Under the pieces are notes generated by a model. That model searched no databases, was not told the DNA's origin, and worked only from the letters and a program-made list of their open reading frames with translations. Positions 17,510-25,363 of a DNA stretch of 48,968 bases are shown here, in pieces. Within the stretch, counting starts at the first letter, position 1. Each line of letters begins with the position of its first letter. The DNA is from Deltaproteobacteria bacterium (GTDB lineage: Bacteria; Desulfobacterota; Binatia; UBA9968; JAJDTQ01): contig JAPPNF010000042.1 in the NCBI GenBank assembly GCA_028818755.1, positions 1 through 48,968 on the forward strand. Direction: 5' to 3'. The position numbers and the translations under genes are program-made.

Positions 17510-18716
17510 GATGGAAGAAACCGAAGAAACAACCTCCGAGGCCGCGCCGTCCTACGACGGTGAGCCCATCAAGATCCTGGTCGTAGACGACGAGGTGGAC
17601 CTCGAGGCGCTCGTGCGCCAGAAGTTTCGCCGGCGCATCCGCCGGAACGAGTTGGTGTTCGACTTCGCGCACAACGGTCAGCAAGCCATCGACAAGCTCG
17701 ACCAGGATGACGATATCTCGATGGTCATTTCGGATATCAACATGCCGGTGATGGACGGCCTCGCGCTGCTCAAGCAACTGAACGAGACCAAGCCCAACAT
17801 CCGCTCCGTCATCGTGTCCGCCTACGGCGACATGAACAACATCCGCACCGCGATGAACCGCGGCGCGTTCGACTTCGTCACCAAACCCATCGATTTCACC
17901 GATCTCGAGATCACCATCGACAAGACCCTGAAGCACCTGGCGCTGGTGCGCGAAGCGTTGTCCAACCGGGACCAACTGGTAGCCCTCAGCCACGAGCTGG
18001 ACGTGGCCAGGGACATGCAGTTGTCGGTGCTTCCCCGGATTTTTCCTTCCACGGATTACTACAAGACTCACGGCCTCATGATCCCGGCCAAGGAGGTGGG
18101 CGGCGACTTTTACGATTTTTTCACCCTGGACGAAGACAGAATCGGCGTGGCCATCGGCGATGTCTCGGGAAAGGGAATTCCCGCCGCGCTTTTCATGATG
18201 GCTTGCCGTACGCTCCTGCGGAGCAGGGCGTTGGAGGGTGGAGCGCCTGACGAGTGCCTGCGCTACGTCAACGACCTTCTGTCCGAGGACAACGAGAACT
18301 GCATGTTCGTAACCCTCTTCTATGGCGTCCTCGATACCCGCAGCGGCGCCTTTCAGTACTGCAACGGCGGACACAATCCGCCGCGGGTCGTCCACAAGGG
18401 CGGCGAGGTCGTCCCGTTGCCTACCACGCACGACATGGCGCTGGGCGTCCTTCCCGGCCATTCCTTCAACAGCGACACCCTTCAGCTTCAGGCGGACGAC
18501 GCGCTCTTCCTGTACACCGACGGCGTCACCGAGGCCGAAGGCCCGGGTTCCGAGGAGTTCGGCGAAGGACGCCTCGACTCGTTGCTCGCTGAGATCGACC
18601 AGGCCGACTGCAAGGATGTGACCTCGGCCGTACTCGAGCAAGTGCGGGAGTTCGCAGGCGAGAATCCGCAGTCGGACGACATCACCTGCGTGGTTCTGCG
18701 CTATCACGGGATCTAG
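17499..18716 (+). CDS. Response regulator with PP2C/SpoIIE serine phosphatase output (RsbU-like)
   Basis: 405 residues. The receiver domain has acidic residues at VVDDE (28-32), phospho-acceptor Asp79 (VISDINMPVMDG) and Lys129 (TKP). A short coiled linker (ALVREALSNRDQLVALSHEL) follows. The PP2C domain has GGDFYD at 201-206, GDVSGKG at 220-226 and a closing SDDITCVVLRY, all metal-site motifs intact. Expected role: phosphorylation of the receiver, perhaps by the kinase at 20002, controls dephosphorylation of the STAS protein. The start at 17499 has AGGA 8 nt upstream; ATG 17511 is the alternative. The stop TAG is the first three bases of TAGTGTC. Confidence 0.92.
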   Translation: MPVEMEETEETTSEAAPSYDGEPIKILVVDDEVDLEALVRQKFRRRIRRNELVFDFAHNGQQAIDKLDQDDDISMVISDINMPVMDGLALLKQLNETKPNIRSVIVSAYGDMNNIRTAMNRGAFDFVTKPIDFTDLEITIDKTLKHLALVREALSNRDQLVALSHELDVARDMQLSVLPRIFPSTDYYKTHGLMIPAKEVGGDFYDFFTLDEDRIGVAIGDVSGKGIPAALFMMACRTLLRSRALEGGAPDECLRYVNDLLSEDNENCMFVTLFYGVLDTRSGAFQYCNGGHNPPRVVHKGGEVVPLPTTHDMALGVLPGHSFNSDTLQLQADDALFLYTDGVTEAEGPGSEEFGEGRLDSLLAEIDQADCKDVTSAVLEQVREFAGENPQSDDITCVVLRYHGI

Positions 18717-18796
18717 TGTCCCGCACCCTCCAGTCGCACGGCAAGATGCGCATGGCATTACGCTGCCGGCCGGACGCGATGACGAAATGCAGTGGC
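18714..18796 (+). mobile_element. Degenerate MITE left half overlapping a gene start
   Basis: Aligned with 27086-27165 it keeps TAGTGTC, then agatgcgca, then cgcgatgacga and gcagtggc in the same order, with nearly the same length (83 against 80 bases). It spans the stop of the PP2C gene and the 5' end of the binding-protein gene. Confidence 0.55.
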
Positions 18797-20005
18797 AGAT
18801 TTGAGGCCCGCCCTGGCGCGCGCCTGGCGGTCGCATTGCTCGCGGCGCTGACGGCGTTCACCGTTGCCGCAGAGTCCGCCGCGCAGAGGCGGGCGCCGGG
18901 TTCGGTGATACCGGGCGTCAGTCCCGCGGCCGTGATGTTCGGCCAGTCCAGCGCCCTGAGTGGACCCGCCAAGGCCTTGGGCGAAGGGATGCGGCTGGGC
19001 ATCATCGCCGCGTTCACGGAGGTGAATCGCGCCGGCGGCATCCACGGCCGGGAGTTGCGCCTGACCACCCTCGACGACCGTTATGAACCCGAGGCGGCCG
19101 TCGCCAACACCGTCCAGCTCATCCACCAGCAGCAGGTCTTCGCGCTGATCGGCGCGGTCGGCACGCCCACCTCGAAGGCGGCGGAGCCCATCGCCACGGA
19201 AGCGGGCGTCCCCTACGTAGGCGCCTTCACAGGCGCGGAGTTCCTGCGCGACGCCCGCAAGCGCCCCACCGTCATCAACGTACGCGCCTCCTATTACCAG
19301 GAGACCGAAGAGATGGTCGAGCGACTCACCCGTGATCTCGGGGTGACTCGGATCGGCATTCTCTACCAGGACGACTCCTACGGGCGCGCCGGGCTGTCGG
19401 GCACGCTCCTGGCGCTTCACCGCCGCGGCATGACGCTGGCCGCGGAGGCCACCTATCCGCGAAACACCCGTGCGGTCAAGACCGCGGTGCTGGACCTGAA
19501 ACACGGCGACCCCGAGGCCGTCATCATCGTCGGTGCCTACCAGCCCGTGGCCACGTTCATCAAGTGGTGCCGCTATCTGGGCTTCAATCCCATCTTCGTG
19601 AACATCTCCTTCGTCGGCAGCTCGGCGCTGGCAAGGGCCTTGGGCCCGTCGGGTAAGGGGGTCATCGTTACCCAAGTGGTGCCCTTCCCCCACAGCCAGC
19701 GAATTCCCGTCGTTGCCCGATACCATGAGGCGCTTCGCGTCGTCGCCGCCACGACCAGGCCGGGGTTCGTCTCCTTCGAGGGGTATCTGACGGGACGGGT
19801 GGCCGTGGAGGCGTTGCGTCGGGCGGGACCCGGCCCCACGCGCGCGGGGTTCCTGACCGCGCTTCAGAAGGCTGGCGCCATGGATCTGGGCGGGTTCATG
19901 TTGCGCTACGGTGAGTTCGACAACCAGGGCTCCGATCGCGTGTATCTGACGGTGATCGACGACTCCGAGCGGTTTCGTTCGATCCAACGCCTGGAGCGGC
20001 CTTGA
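18716..20005 (+). CDS. Periplasmic binding protein, branched-chain amino acid type (LivK-like)
   Basis: 429 residues from GTG 18716, or 408 from ATG 18779. The latter gives a cleaner signal peptide: MTKCSGRFEARPGARLAVAL, then a hydrophobic run ending near AESAAQ. The body is a type I periplasmic binding fold: FGQSSALSGPAKALGEGMRLGI, NRAGGIHGRELRLTTLDD, FALIGAVGTPTSKA, GILYQDDSYGRAGL. No ABC permease or ATPase is near. It is locked between the PP2C gene and the histidine kinase (4-bp overlap), so it more likely serves as the periplasmic ligand sensor for that kinase than as an uptake protein. Its N-terminal codons lie in MITE-like DNA. Confidence 0.88.
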   Translation: MSRTLQSHGKMRMALRCRPDAMTKCSGRFEARPGARLAVALLAALTAFTVAAESAAQRRAPGSVIPGVSPAAVMFGQSSALSGPAKALGEGMRLGIIAAFTEVNRAGGIHGRELRLTTLDDRYEPEAAVANTVQLIHQQQVFALIGAVGTPTSKAAEPIATEAGVPYVGAFTGAEFLRDARKRPTVINVRASYYQETEEMVERLTRDLGVTRIGILYQDDSYGRAGLSGTLLALHRRGMTLAAEATYPRNTRAVKTAVLDLKHGDPEAVIIVGAYQPVATFIKWCRYLGFNPIFVNISFVGSSALARALGPSGKGVIVTQVVPFPHSQRIPVVARYHEALRVVAATTRPGFVSFEGYLTGRVAVEALRRAGPGPTRAGFLTALQKAGAMDLGGFMLRYGEFDNQGSDRVYLTVIDDSERFRSIQRLERP

Positions 20006-22158
20006 GTCTCGCAAACGTTCTCAAGCGGGTCGAGAGCTGGCGGATCGGCCTCGGCTTCAAGATGTACACCGCTTTCGGCGCGGGCGTGCTGCTGATGCTG
20101 GCGGCCAGTGTGGTGGCCCTGGTGTCGTTCCGGGTCGTCAGCGATTCACAGCGCCACATCACCGAGCAGAGCGTCCCCAGCCTGGTGGCGGCCATTCGCG
20201 CCGCGCAGCAGAGTTCGGCGCTGGTCAACGCGGCTCCTCGACTGGTGTCGGCCGCGTCCGAAGGCGACCTCGGAGACGTCAAGGCGGCCATCGCCAAGGA
20301 CAAGGAACTGCTCGACCAACTGATCGAGGAACTCCAGCGGGGCGAGTCGCTGGAAGACCGAGAACAGGCGCGCACGCTTCGTTCCCTGGCCGACGACCTC
20401 ACCACGACGCTGGAAGAGATCGAGCAATCGTCCTCCCAACGGCGGGAACTCCAGCGCCACCTGGATGCCAGGGAAGCCGAGATCCCGGTGATGACCCGGC
20501 AGATCGACCGTATCCTGGTCCCCGAAATCGACGACCAGCAGTTCTTCCTCGCCACCGGCCTGCGGGAGGTCGGCGACCGGCCCGCGCCTGTGGCGGAGCG
20601 CACGTCCTACGCGGAACTCGTGCGGTACCGGGACCTGCTGACCCTGCACACCCAGGCCAACCTCGCTGCGAGGCTGCTCGCCGAGGCCGCGGTGCAGAGC
20701 GACCGGACGCTGATTCAACCTCTCCGGGAACGCTACAACGCCGCGATCGGCGCCTTCGAGCGCGCCTTCCGGGCTTCCGAGTCCCACAACGCTCCCACCC
20801 GGATGCTCGACTTCGAGTTTACACGGCTCAAGTCCTTGGGAGAGGGTCCCGAGGGCATCTTCGGGCTTCAGGAACGTATCCTGAGAGAAGCGGCGTCGGA
20901 GGCCCGGTACATCGAGGAGAACCGGACCGCCGCGGCCAGGCTGCTCGCCACCATGGACCAGGTGGTGGCGGTGGCGGACCGTCAGGCGGAGGCGGCCAGC
21001 GCGTCCTCCGCGTCAGCCGTGAACACCGGCATGGTCGTGCTGATGGTGCTGAACGTGTTCAACATCATCGGCGCCGTGGCGCTCGGTTGGATCTTCGTGG
21101 GCCGCTACCTGATCCGGCGCCTGACCGGACTCGCCGCGTCCATGCGATCCATGGCCGAGGGCAACCTCGAAGTCCCGGTGGAGGTCCGCGGCAACGACGA
21201 GGTGACTGACATGGCGGAGGCGCTGGAAGTGTTCCGGCGCCACGCCCTGGAAGTGCAACGCCTCAATCTGGTGGAGAAGCTCGCGGACGAGCTGACGGAA
21301 AAGAACACCGAGCTGGAACAGACGCTCGAAGACCTGAAGACGGCGCAAAACCAGGTGGTCATGCAGGAGAAGCTGGCGTCCCTGGGACAGCTCACCGCCG
21401 GCATCGCCCACGAGATCAAGAACCCTCTCAACTTCGTGAACAATTTCTCCGAGGTGTCCAGCGAGTTGATCGAGGAGGTGCGGGAGGTCCTCGGCGAAAT
21501 CCGCGACCAGGTTCCCGAGAATGCGCACGACGAGATCGACGCGATCCTCGGCGACCTGACCTCCAACCTCGACAAGATCCACCAGCACGGCAAACGCGCC
21601 GACGGCATCGTCCACAGCATGCTGGAGCACTCGCGTGGCCAGTCCGGCGAACGTCGCGCGGTGGATCTCAACGCGCTGCTCAAGCAGTACGCCGACCTCG
21701 CCTATCACGCCATGCGCGCCAAGGACCAGCAGTTCAACGTGACGTGGGAAGAGGACCTCGATAGCGGGATGGGGGAGATCGAGGTCGTGCCCCAGGACTT
21801 GAGCCGAGTCTTCCTCAACCTCATCACCAACGCCTGCCAAGCGACCTTCGAACGGGCCAGGAATTCCGACGGCGGCTATCAGCCGTGTATCCGGTTGTCG
21901 AGCAAGCGCGAAGACGATCGAGCCGAGTTCCGCATCAGGGACAACGGCCCCGGTATTCCGCAGGACATGATCAAGAAGATCTTCGAGCCCTTCGTCACCA
22001 CCAAGCCTACCGGGGAAGGCACCGGACTCGGCCTGTCCCTCTCCCAGGACATCGTGTCCCAGCACGGGGGCCACTTGGGCGTGAAGTCGGAGCCGGGCGT
22101 GTTCACGGAGTTCTCGGTCACGATCCCGACTGAAGGAGCGGAAGCCGCCACGGCCTGA
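20002..22158 (+). CDS. Sensor histidine kinase (periplasmic sensor, HAMP, HisKA, HATPase)
   Basis: 718 residues. TM1 lies at about 21-43 (MYTAFGAGVLLMLAASVVAL). A long helical periplasmic region runs to about 335, then TM2 (MVVLMVLNVFNIIGAVALGWIFV). HAMP follows (RRLTGLAASMRSMAEGNLEV), a coiled coil (LADELTEKNTELEQTLEDLK), HisKA with His470 (GIAHEIKNPLNF), and HATPase with the N box (NLITNACQA), DNGPGIP and GEGTGLGLSLS. The TTG start is supported by the TTGA overlap with the previous stop and a GGAG upstream. It has no receiver domain; the natural partners are the upstream binding protein and the response regulator-PP2C. Confidence 0.93.
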   Translation: MSLANVLKRVESWRIGLGFKMYTAFGAGVLLMLAASVVALVSFRVVSDSQRHITEQSVPSLVAAIRAAQQSSALVNAAPRLVSAASEGDLGDVKAAIAKDKELLDQLIEELQRGESLEDREQARTLRSLADDLTTTLEEIEQSSSQRRELQRHLDAREAEIPVMTRQIDRILVPEIDDQQFFLATGLREVGDRPAPVAERTSYAELVRYRDLLTLHTQANLAARLLAEAAVQSDRTLIQPLRERYNAAIGAFERAFRASESHNAPTRMLDFEFTRLKSLGEGPEGIFGLQERILREAASEARYIEENRTAAARLLATMDQVVAVADRQAEAASASSASAVNTGMVVLMVLNVFNIIGAVALGWIFVGRYLIRRLTGLAASMRSMAEGNLEVPVEVRGNDEVTDMAEALEVFRRHALEVQRLNLVEKLADELTEKNTELEQTLEDLKTAQNQVVMQEKLASLGQLTAGIAHEIKNPLNFVNNFSEVSSELIEEVREVLGEIRDQVPENAHDEIDAILGDLTSNLDKIHQHGKRADGIVHSMLEHSRGQSGERRAVDLNALLKQYADLAYHAMRAKDQQFNVTWEEDLDSGMGEIEVVPQDLSRVFLNLITNACQATFERARNSDGGYQPCIRLSSKREDDRAEFRIRDNGPGIPQDMIKKIFEPFVTTKPTGEGTGLGLSLSQDIVSQHGGHLGVKSEPGVFTEFSVTIPTEGAEAATA

Positions 22159-22197
22159 CCTTCATGGACCTCCAGGCCGCCCGGTCGTCGGTCGATT

Positions 22198-22233
22198 GCC
22201 CGCCGGGAGACATCACGGCCATTCCCGGCGGGC
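22198..22233. terminator. Perfect 11-bp hairpin between convergent genes
   Basis: gcccgccggga (22198-22208) pairs perfectly with tcccggcgggc (22223-22233), with a 14-nt loop, between the kinase and amt genes. There is no T-run; it could stop transcription from both sides weakly. Confidence 0.45.
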
Positions 22234-22242
22234 GTCCGCGTC

Positions 22243-23673
22243 TCAGCCGCTGCCACGAACTTCGTCGGCGTCGTCGGGATCGGGCATGACCACGAACTCG
22301 GGATAGGCTTCGATGCCGAGCTCGCCGGCGTCCTGGCCGAGCTCTTCGACCGATAGTGAAACCCGCACTCCCATGAGCTGCCTCAGCACCATCCAGACCA
22401 CCCACGAAACCGCGAACACGTACACGCCGATGGCCACCACTCCCAGGAGTTGAACGCCGAAGTTGCCGCCGGCCACGATGCAGGTCGCCAGGGTTCCCCA
22501 GATGCCCGCGAACAGGTGCACCGGAATCGCGCCCACCACGTCGTCCACCTTGAGTATTTCAAGCAGCCGCAACCCCGCGACGCAGATGCCGCCGCCGATG
22601 GCGCCGATGATCACCGCCCAGTAGTGGCTCGCGAAGTCGGGCCCGGCGGTAATGGCCACCAAGCCCGCCAGGGCGCCGTTGAGGCCGGCCATCAGGTCGA
22701 CCCGTCCGAGCAGGGGCCGCTCGATGACCAGAGCGACCAGGAACCCGGCGCCGCCGGCCAGGTTGGTGTTGACCAGTATGTGGCTGATGGCCACCGCGTC
22801 CGTGGCGCCGCCCAGGGCCAGTTGCGATCCGCCGTTGAAGCCGAACCACCCGAACCACAGGATGAAGACGCCCAGGGTGACGATGGGGATGTTGGACGGT
22901 GGCGTCGCCTTGACGCTGCCGTCGGCCCGGAACTTGCCGCGCCGGGCTCCCACGACGATGGCGCCCGCCAGGGCCGCCCAGCCGCCGGTGGAATGGACGA
23001 TGGTGGAGCCGGCGAAGTCCTTGAAGCCCATGGCGCCCAGCCACCCGCCGCCCCAGGTCCAGGCGCCGACGATGGGGTAGATGACGCCCGTCAGGAGGAT
23101 GATGAAGACGAAGAAGGTCCAAAGCCTCACCCGCTCGGCGAGGGTGCCGGAGACGATGGACGCGGTGGTGGCCACGAACACCATCTGGAAGAACCAGTCC
23201 GACATGGTTGCATAGCCGGAGGATTTGAGGACCGCCTCGGTGGCCGCCGCCTTTGCCGTGTCGTCGGCGCTCAGCAAGGCGATTTCCTCACCCGTCGGCC
23301 CGTAGAAGGGCGTGAAGCTGCCGATGACGCTGCCGACGTCGACGTACATCAGGTTGTAGCCGATGAAAAAGTACATGATCCCGGCGATGGCGTAGAGCCC
23401 CATGTTCTTGAGGCAGATCATGGACACGTTCTTGGTGCGCACCGAACCCGACTCGAGCATGGTGAAGCCCGCGCACATCCACATCACCAGGCATCCCCAG
23501 ATGAGGAACGAGAAGGTGTTCAGGACGAATTGCAACTCCTTGTCCACGGCCGCTTCCGCGGTGGTGGCCAACCAGAAGAAACCCAACGCGGCGGCGAGGC
23601 CGCCGGCGATGGCCAGGCGGCCGAAATGCCCGCCGAGGAAGGAAACCTTCGTGGAAATCCCGTATCTGCTCAT
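22243..23673 (-). CDS. amt: Ammonium transporter (Amt family)
   Basis: 476 residues. An N-terminal segment (about residues 18-43) ending ATTAEAAV could be a signal sequence, as in many bacterial Amt proteins, followed by eleven membrane helices. Family marks are FLIWGCLVMWMCAGFTMLESG, the first pore histidine in FAGSTIVHSTGGWAALAGA and the second in PVHLFAGIWGTLA, so the twin-His pore appears intact. It conducts ammonium into the cell. It lies 90 bp behind the glutamine synthetase gene on the same strand, coupling uptake to assimilation. No glnK/PII gene accompanies it, which is unusual. Confidence 0.96.
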   Translation of the reverse strand: MSRYGISTKVSFLGGHFGRLAIAGGLAAALGFFWLATTAEAAVDKELQFVLNTFSFLIWGCLVMWMCAGFTMLESGSVRTKNVSMICLKNMGLYAIAGIMYFFIGYNLMYVDVGSVIGSFTPFYGPTGEEIALLSADDTAKAAATEAVLKSSGYATMSDWFFQMVFVATTASIVSGTLAERVRLWTFFVFIILLTGVIYPIVGAWTWGGGWLGAMGFKDFAGSTIVHSTGGWAALAGAIVVGARRGKFRADGSVKATPPSNIPIVTLGVFILWFGWFGFNGGSQLALGGATDAVAISHILVNTNLAGGAGFLVALVIERPLLGRVDLMAGLNGALAGLVAITAGPDFASHYWAVIIGAIGGGICVAGLRLLEILKVDDVVGAIPVHLFAGIWGTLATCIVAGGNFGVQLLGVVAIGVYVFAVSWVVWMVLRQLMGVRVSLSVEELGQDAGELGIEAYPEFVVMPDPDDADEVRGSG

Positions 23674-23759
23674 GTTAGCGGCACCTCCGTTCTGGTCGAT
23701 TCAGTCTGCAAACCCAAGGCCCGTAACGATACTCGTCACCGCGCCCGTCGCCTCGGACA

Positions 23760-23766
23760 GACACTA
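23760..23766 (-). repeat. TAGTGTC element end at the glnA stop codon
   Basis: On the minus strand the glnA stop TAG (23766-23764) is the beginning of TAGTGTC, matching the terminus of the MITE family. The following bases (TGTCCGAGGCGACGG) do not extend the match, so only an end-like remnant is seen. Confidence 0.4.
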
Positions 23767-25179
23767 GATGTGGTAGTAGTGGAAGAACTCCGCCGGCACG
23801 GGGTGGAGAAAGACATCCCTCGATTCCTGCTCCTTGAACGCGATGTAGTGGTCGATGATGTCCTGTGTGAAGACTCCTCCCTCCAGCAGGTAGTCGTGGT
23901 CCGCGCCGAGGGCCGCAACAGCTTCCTCCATGGACGTGGGGACGGAGGGGATGTTGGCCGCTTCCTCGGGCGAGAGCTCGTAGATGTCCGCGTCGGTGGG
24001 GTCACCGGGGTCGATGCGGTTGCGGATGCCGTCAAGCCCCGCCATCAGCATGGCCGAGAACGCCAGGTAGGTGTTGGCGGAGGGGTCGGGGGGACGGAAC
24101 TCAAGGCGTTTGCTGGCCGGCGAGGTCTCGTACGTGGGGATGCGCACCGCCGCGGAGCGGTTGCGCGCGGAGTAGGCGAGGTAGACCGGGGCCTCGAAAC
24201 CCGGCACCAGGCGCTTGTAGGAATTGGTCGTGGGGGCGCAGAAGGCCAGCAGGGACGGGCTGTGCTTGAGCAGGCCGCCGATGTAGTATCGCGCCAGCTC
24301 CGACAACTCCGCGTAGCTGCCGGCCTCATAGAAGAGCGGGGTGTCGCCGAGCCACAGCGACTGGTGCACGTGCATGCCGCTGCCGTTGTCCCCGAACAGC
24401 GGCTTGGGCATGAACGTGGCGGTCTTGCCGTGGGCCCTGGCCACGTTGCGCACGATGTGCTTGTACCACTGGGTCTCGTCGGCCTTCCGGCGCAAGGTCT
24501 GGAAGCGGGTCGCTATTTCGCCCTGGCCGCCGGTGGCCACCTCGTGGTGGTGGACCTCGAAATCCATGCCCACCTGGCCCATCTTCTCCGCCATCTCCCA
24601 GCGCAGGTCCGCGAGCTGGTCGAAAGGTGGAATGGGGGAATAGCCCTGCTTGGGCGGGATCTTGTAGCCGAGGTTGTGGTCGTCTTCCTCGCGGGCCGAG
24701 TTCCAGTCGGCCTCGTCGGAATCGACGATGTGAAACGACGAGTTGGGCTTGAGGCCGAAGCGCACGTTCTCGAAGACAAAGAACTCGAGCTCCGGGCCGA
24801 AGAATGCCTTGTCGGCGATACCGGAGGCGGCGAGATGTTCCTCGGCCTTGGTGGCCACGTAGCGCGGATCGCGCGAGTAGCGTTCGCCGTTGACCGGGTC
24901 CACGACGTCACAGATGAGCTTGAGCGACGGCTCCGGTTCCACCGGATCGATCCGGGCGGAGTCGAGATCGGGGACCAGCAGCATGTCCGATTGGTCGATG
25001 GACTGGAAGCCCCGCAGGCTGGACCCGTCGAAGCCCTGGCCGCGTTCGATGAGACTCTCCTTGACGTTCGAAGGAGGTATCGACCAGTGTTGCCAGCGGC
25101 CGATGAGGTCGGTCACCAGCAGGTCGACCCGCCGTACGTCGTTGTCCGAGATCAGTTTCTGTACATCCGCAAGCGTCAC
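23764..25179 (-). CDS. glnA: Glutamine synthetase, type I
   Basis: 471 residues, normal GSI length. It makes glutamine from glutamate, ammonium and ATP in the cytosol. Visible are GQGFDGSSLRGFQSIDQSDM, the metal/ammonium site region FFGPELEFFVF, GSGMHVHQSL, NSYKRLVPGFEAPVYLAYSARNRSA, and RLEFRPPDPSANTYLAFSAM. Tyr400 in DIYELSPEE stands where the adenylylated tyrosine of NLYDLP lies in enterobacteria, so covalent control is possible. The GTG start at 25179 has AGGGAGG 6 nt upstream. It precedes amt in one probable operon. Confidence 0.96.
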   Translation of the reverse strand: MTLADVQKLISDNDVRRVDLLVTDLIGRWQHWSIPPSNVKESLIERGQGFDGSSLRGFQSIDQSDMLLVPDLDSARIDPVEPEPSLKLICDVVDPVNGERYSRDPRYVATKAEEHLAASGIADKAFFGPELEFFVFENVRFGLKPNSSFHIVDSDEADWNSAREEDDHNLGYKIPPKQGYSPIPPFDQLADLRWEMAEKMGQVGMDFEVHHHEVATGGQGEIATRFQTLRRKADETQWYKHIVRNVARAHGKTATFMPKPLFGDNGSGMHVHQSLWLGDTPLFYEAGSYAELSELARYYIGGLLKHSPSLLAFCAPTTNSYKRLVPGFEAPVYLAYSARNRSAAVRIPTYETSPASKRLEFRPPDPSANTYLAFSAMLMAGLDGIRNRIDPGDPTDADIYELSPEEAANIPSVPTSMEEAVAALGADHDYLLEGGVFTQDIIDHYIAFKEQESRDVFLHPVPAEFFHYYHI

Positions 25180-25363
25180 GATAGACCTCCCTTGAATTGT
25201 TGGCGTTGAACGGCTTACAGGTTAGATAGCAGAGTTTTGCCATTATCGCACAACACATACCCAATATGGTAACCAAGATCGCGGTCGGGCCAGTTTCTTC
25301 GTGAAGGACGTGGCTGACCGATGGCCCGCGTCCTTGAGGCCGTGGGCTCCGTGGAGGTCTGCA

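Noticed and set aside
22450..25209. A 919-codon open frame on the plus strand
   Set aside because: It is antisense to amt and glnA, has a His/Gly/Arg-rich composition and no recognisable domain; a GC-rich shadow frame.
25222..25250. Sigma-54-like site upstream of glnA (TGGCAAAACTCTGC on the minus strand)
   Set aside because: The GG-to-GC spacing is one base too short and the TTGC half is imperfect, so I do not call it.
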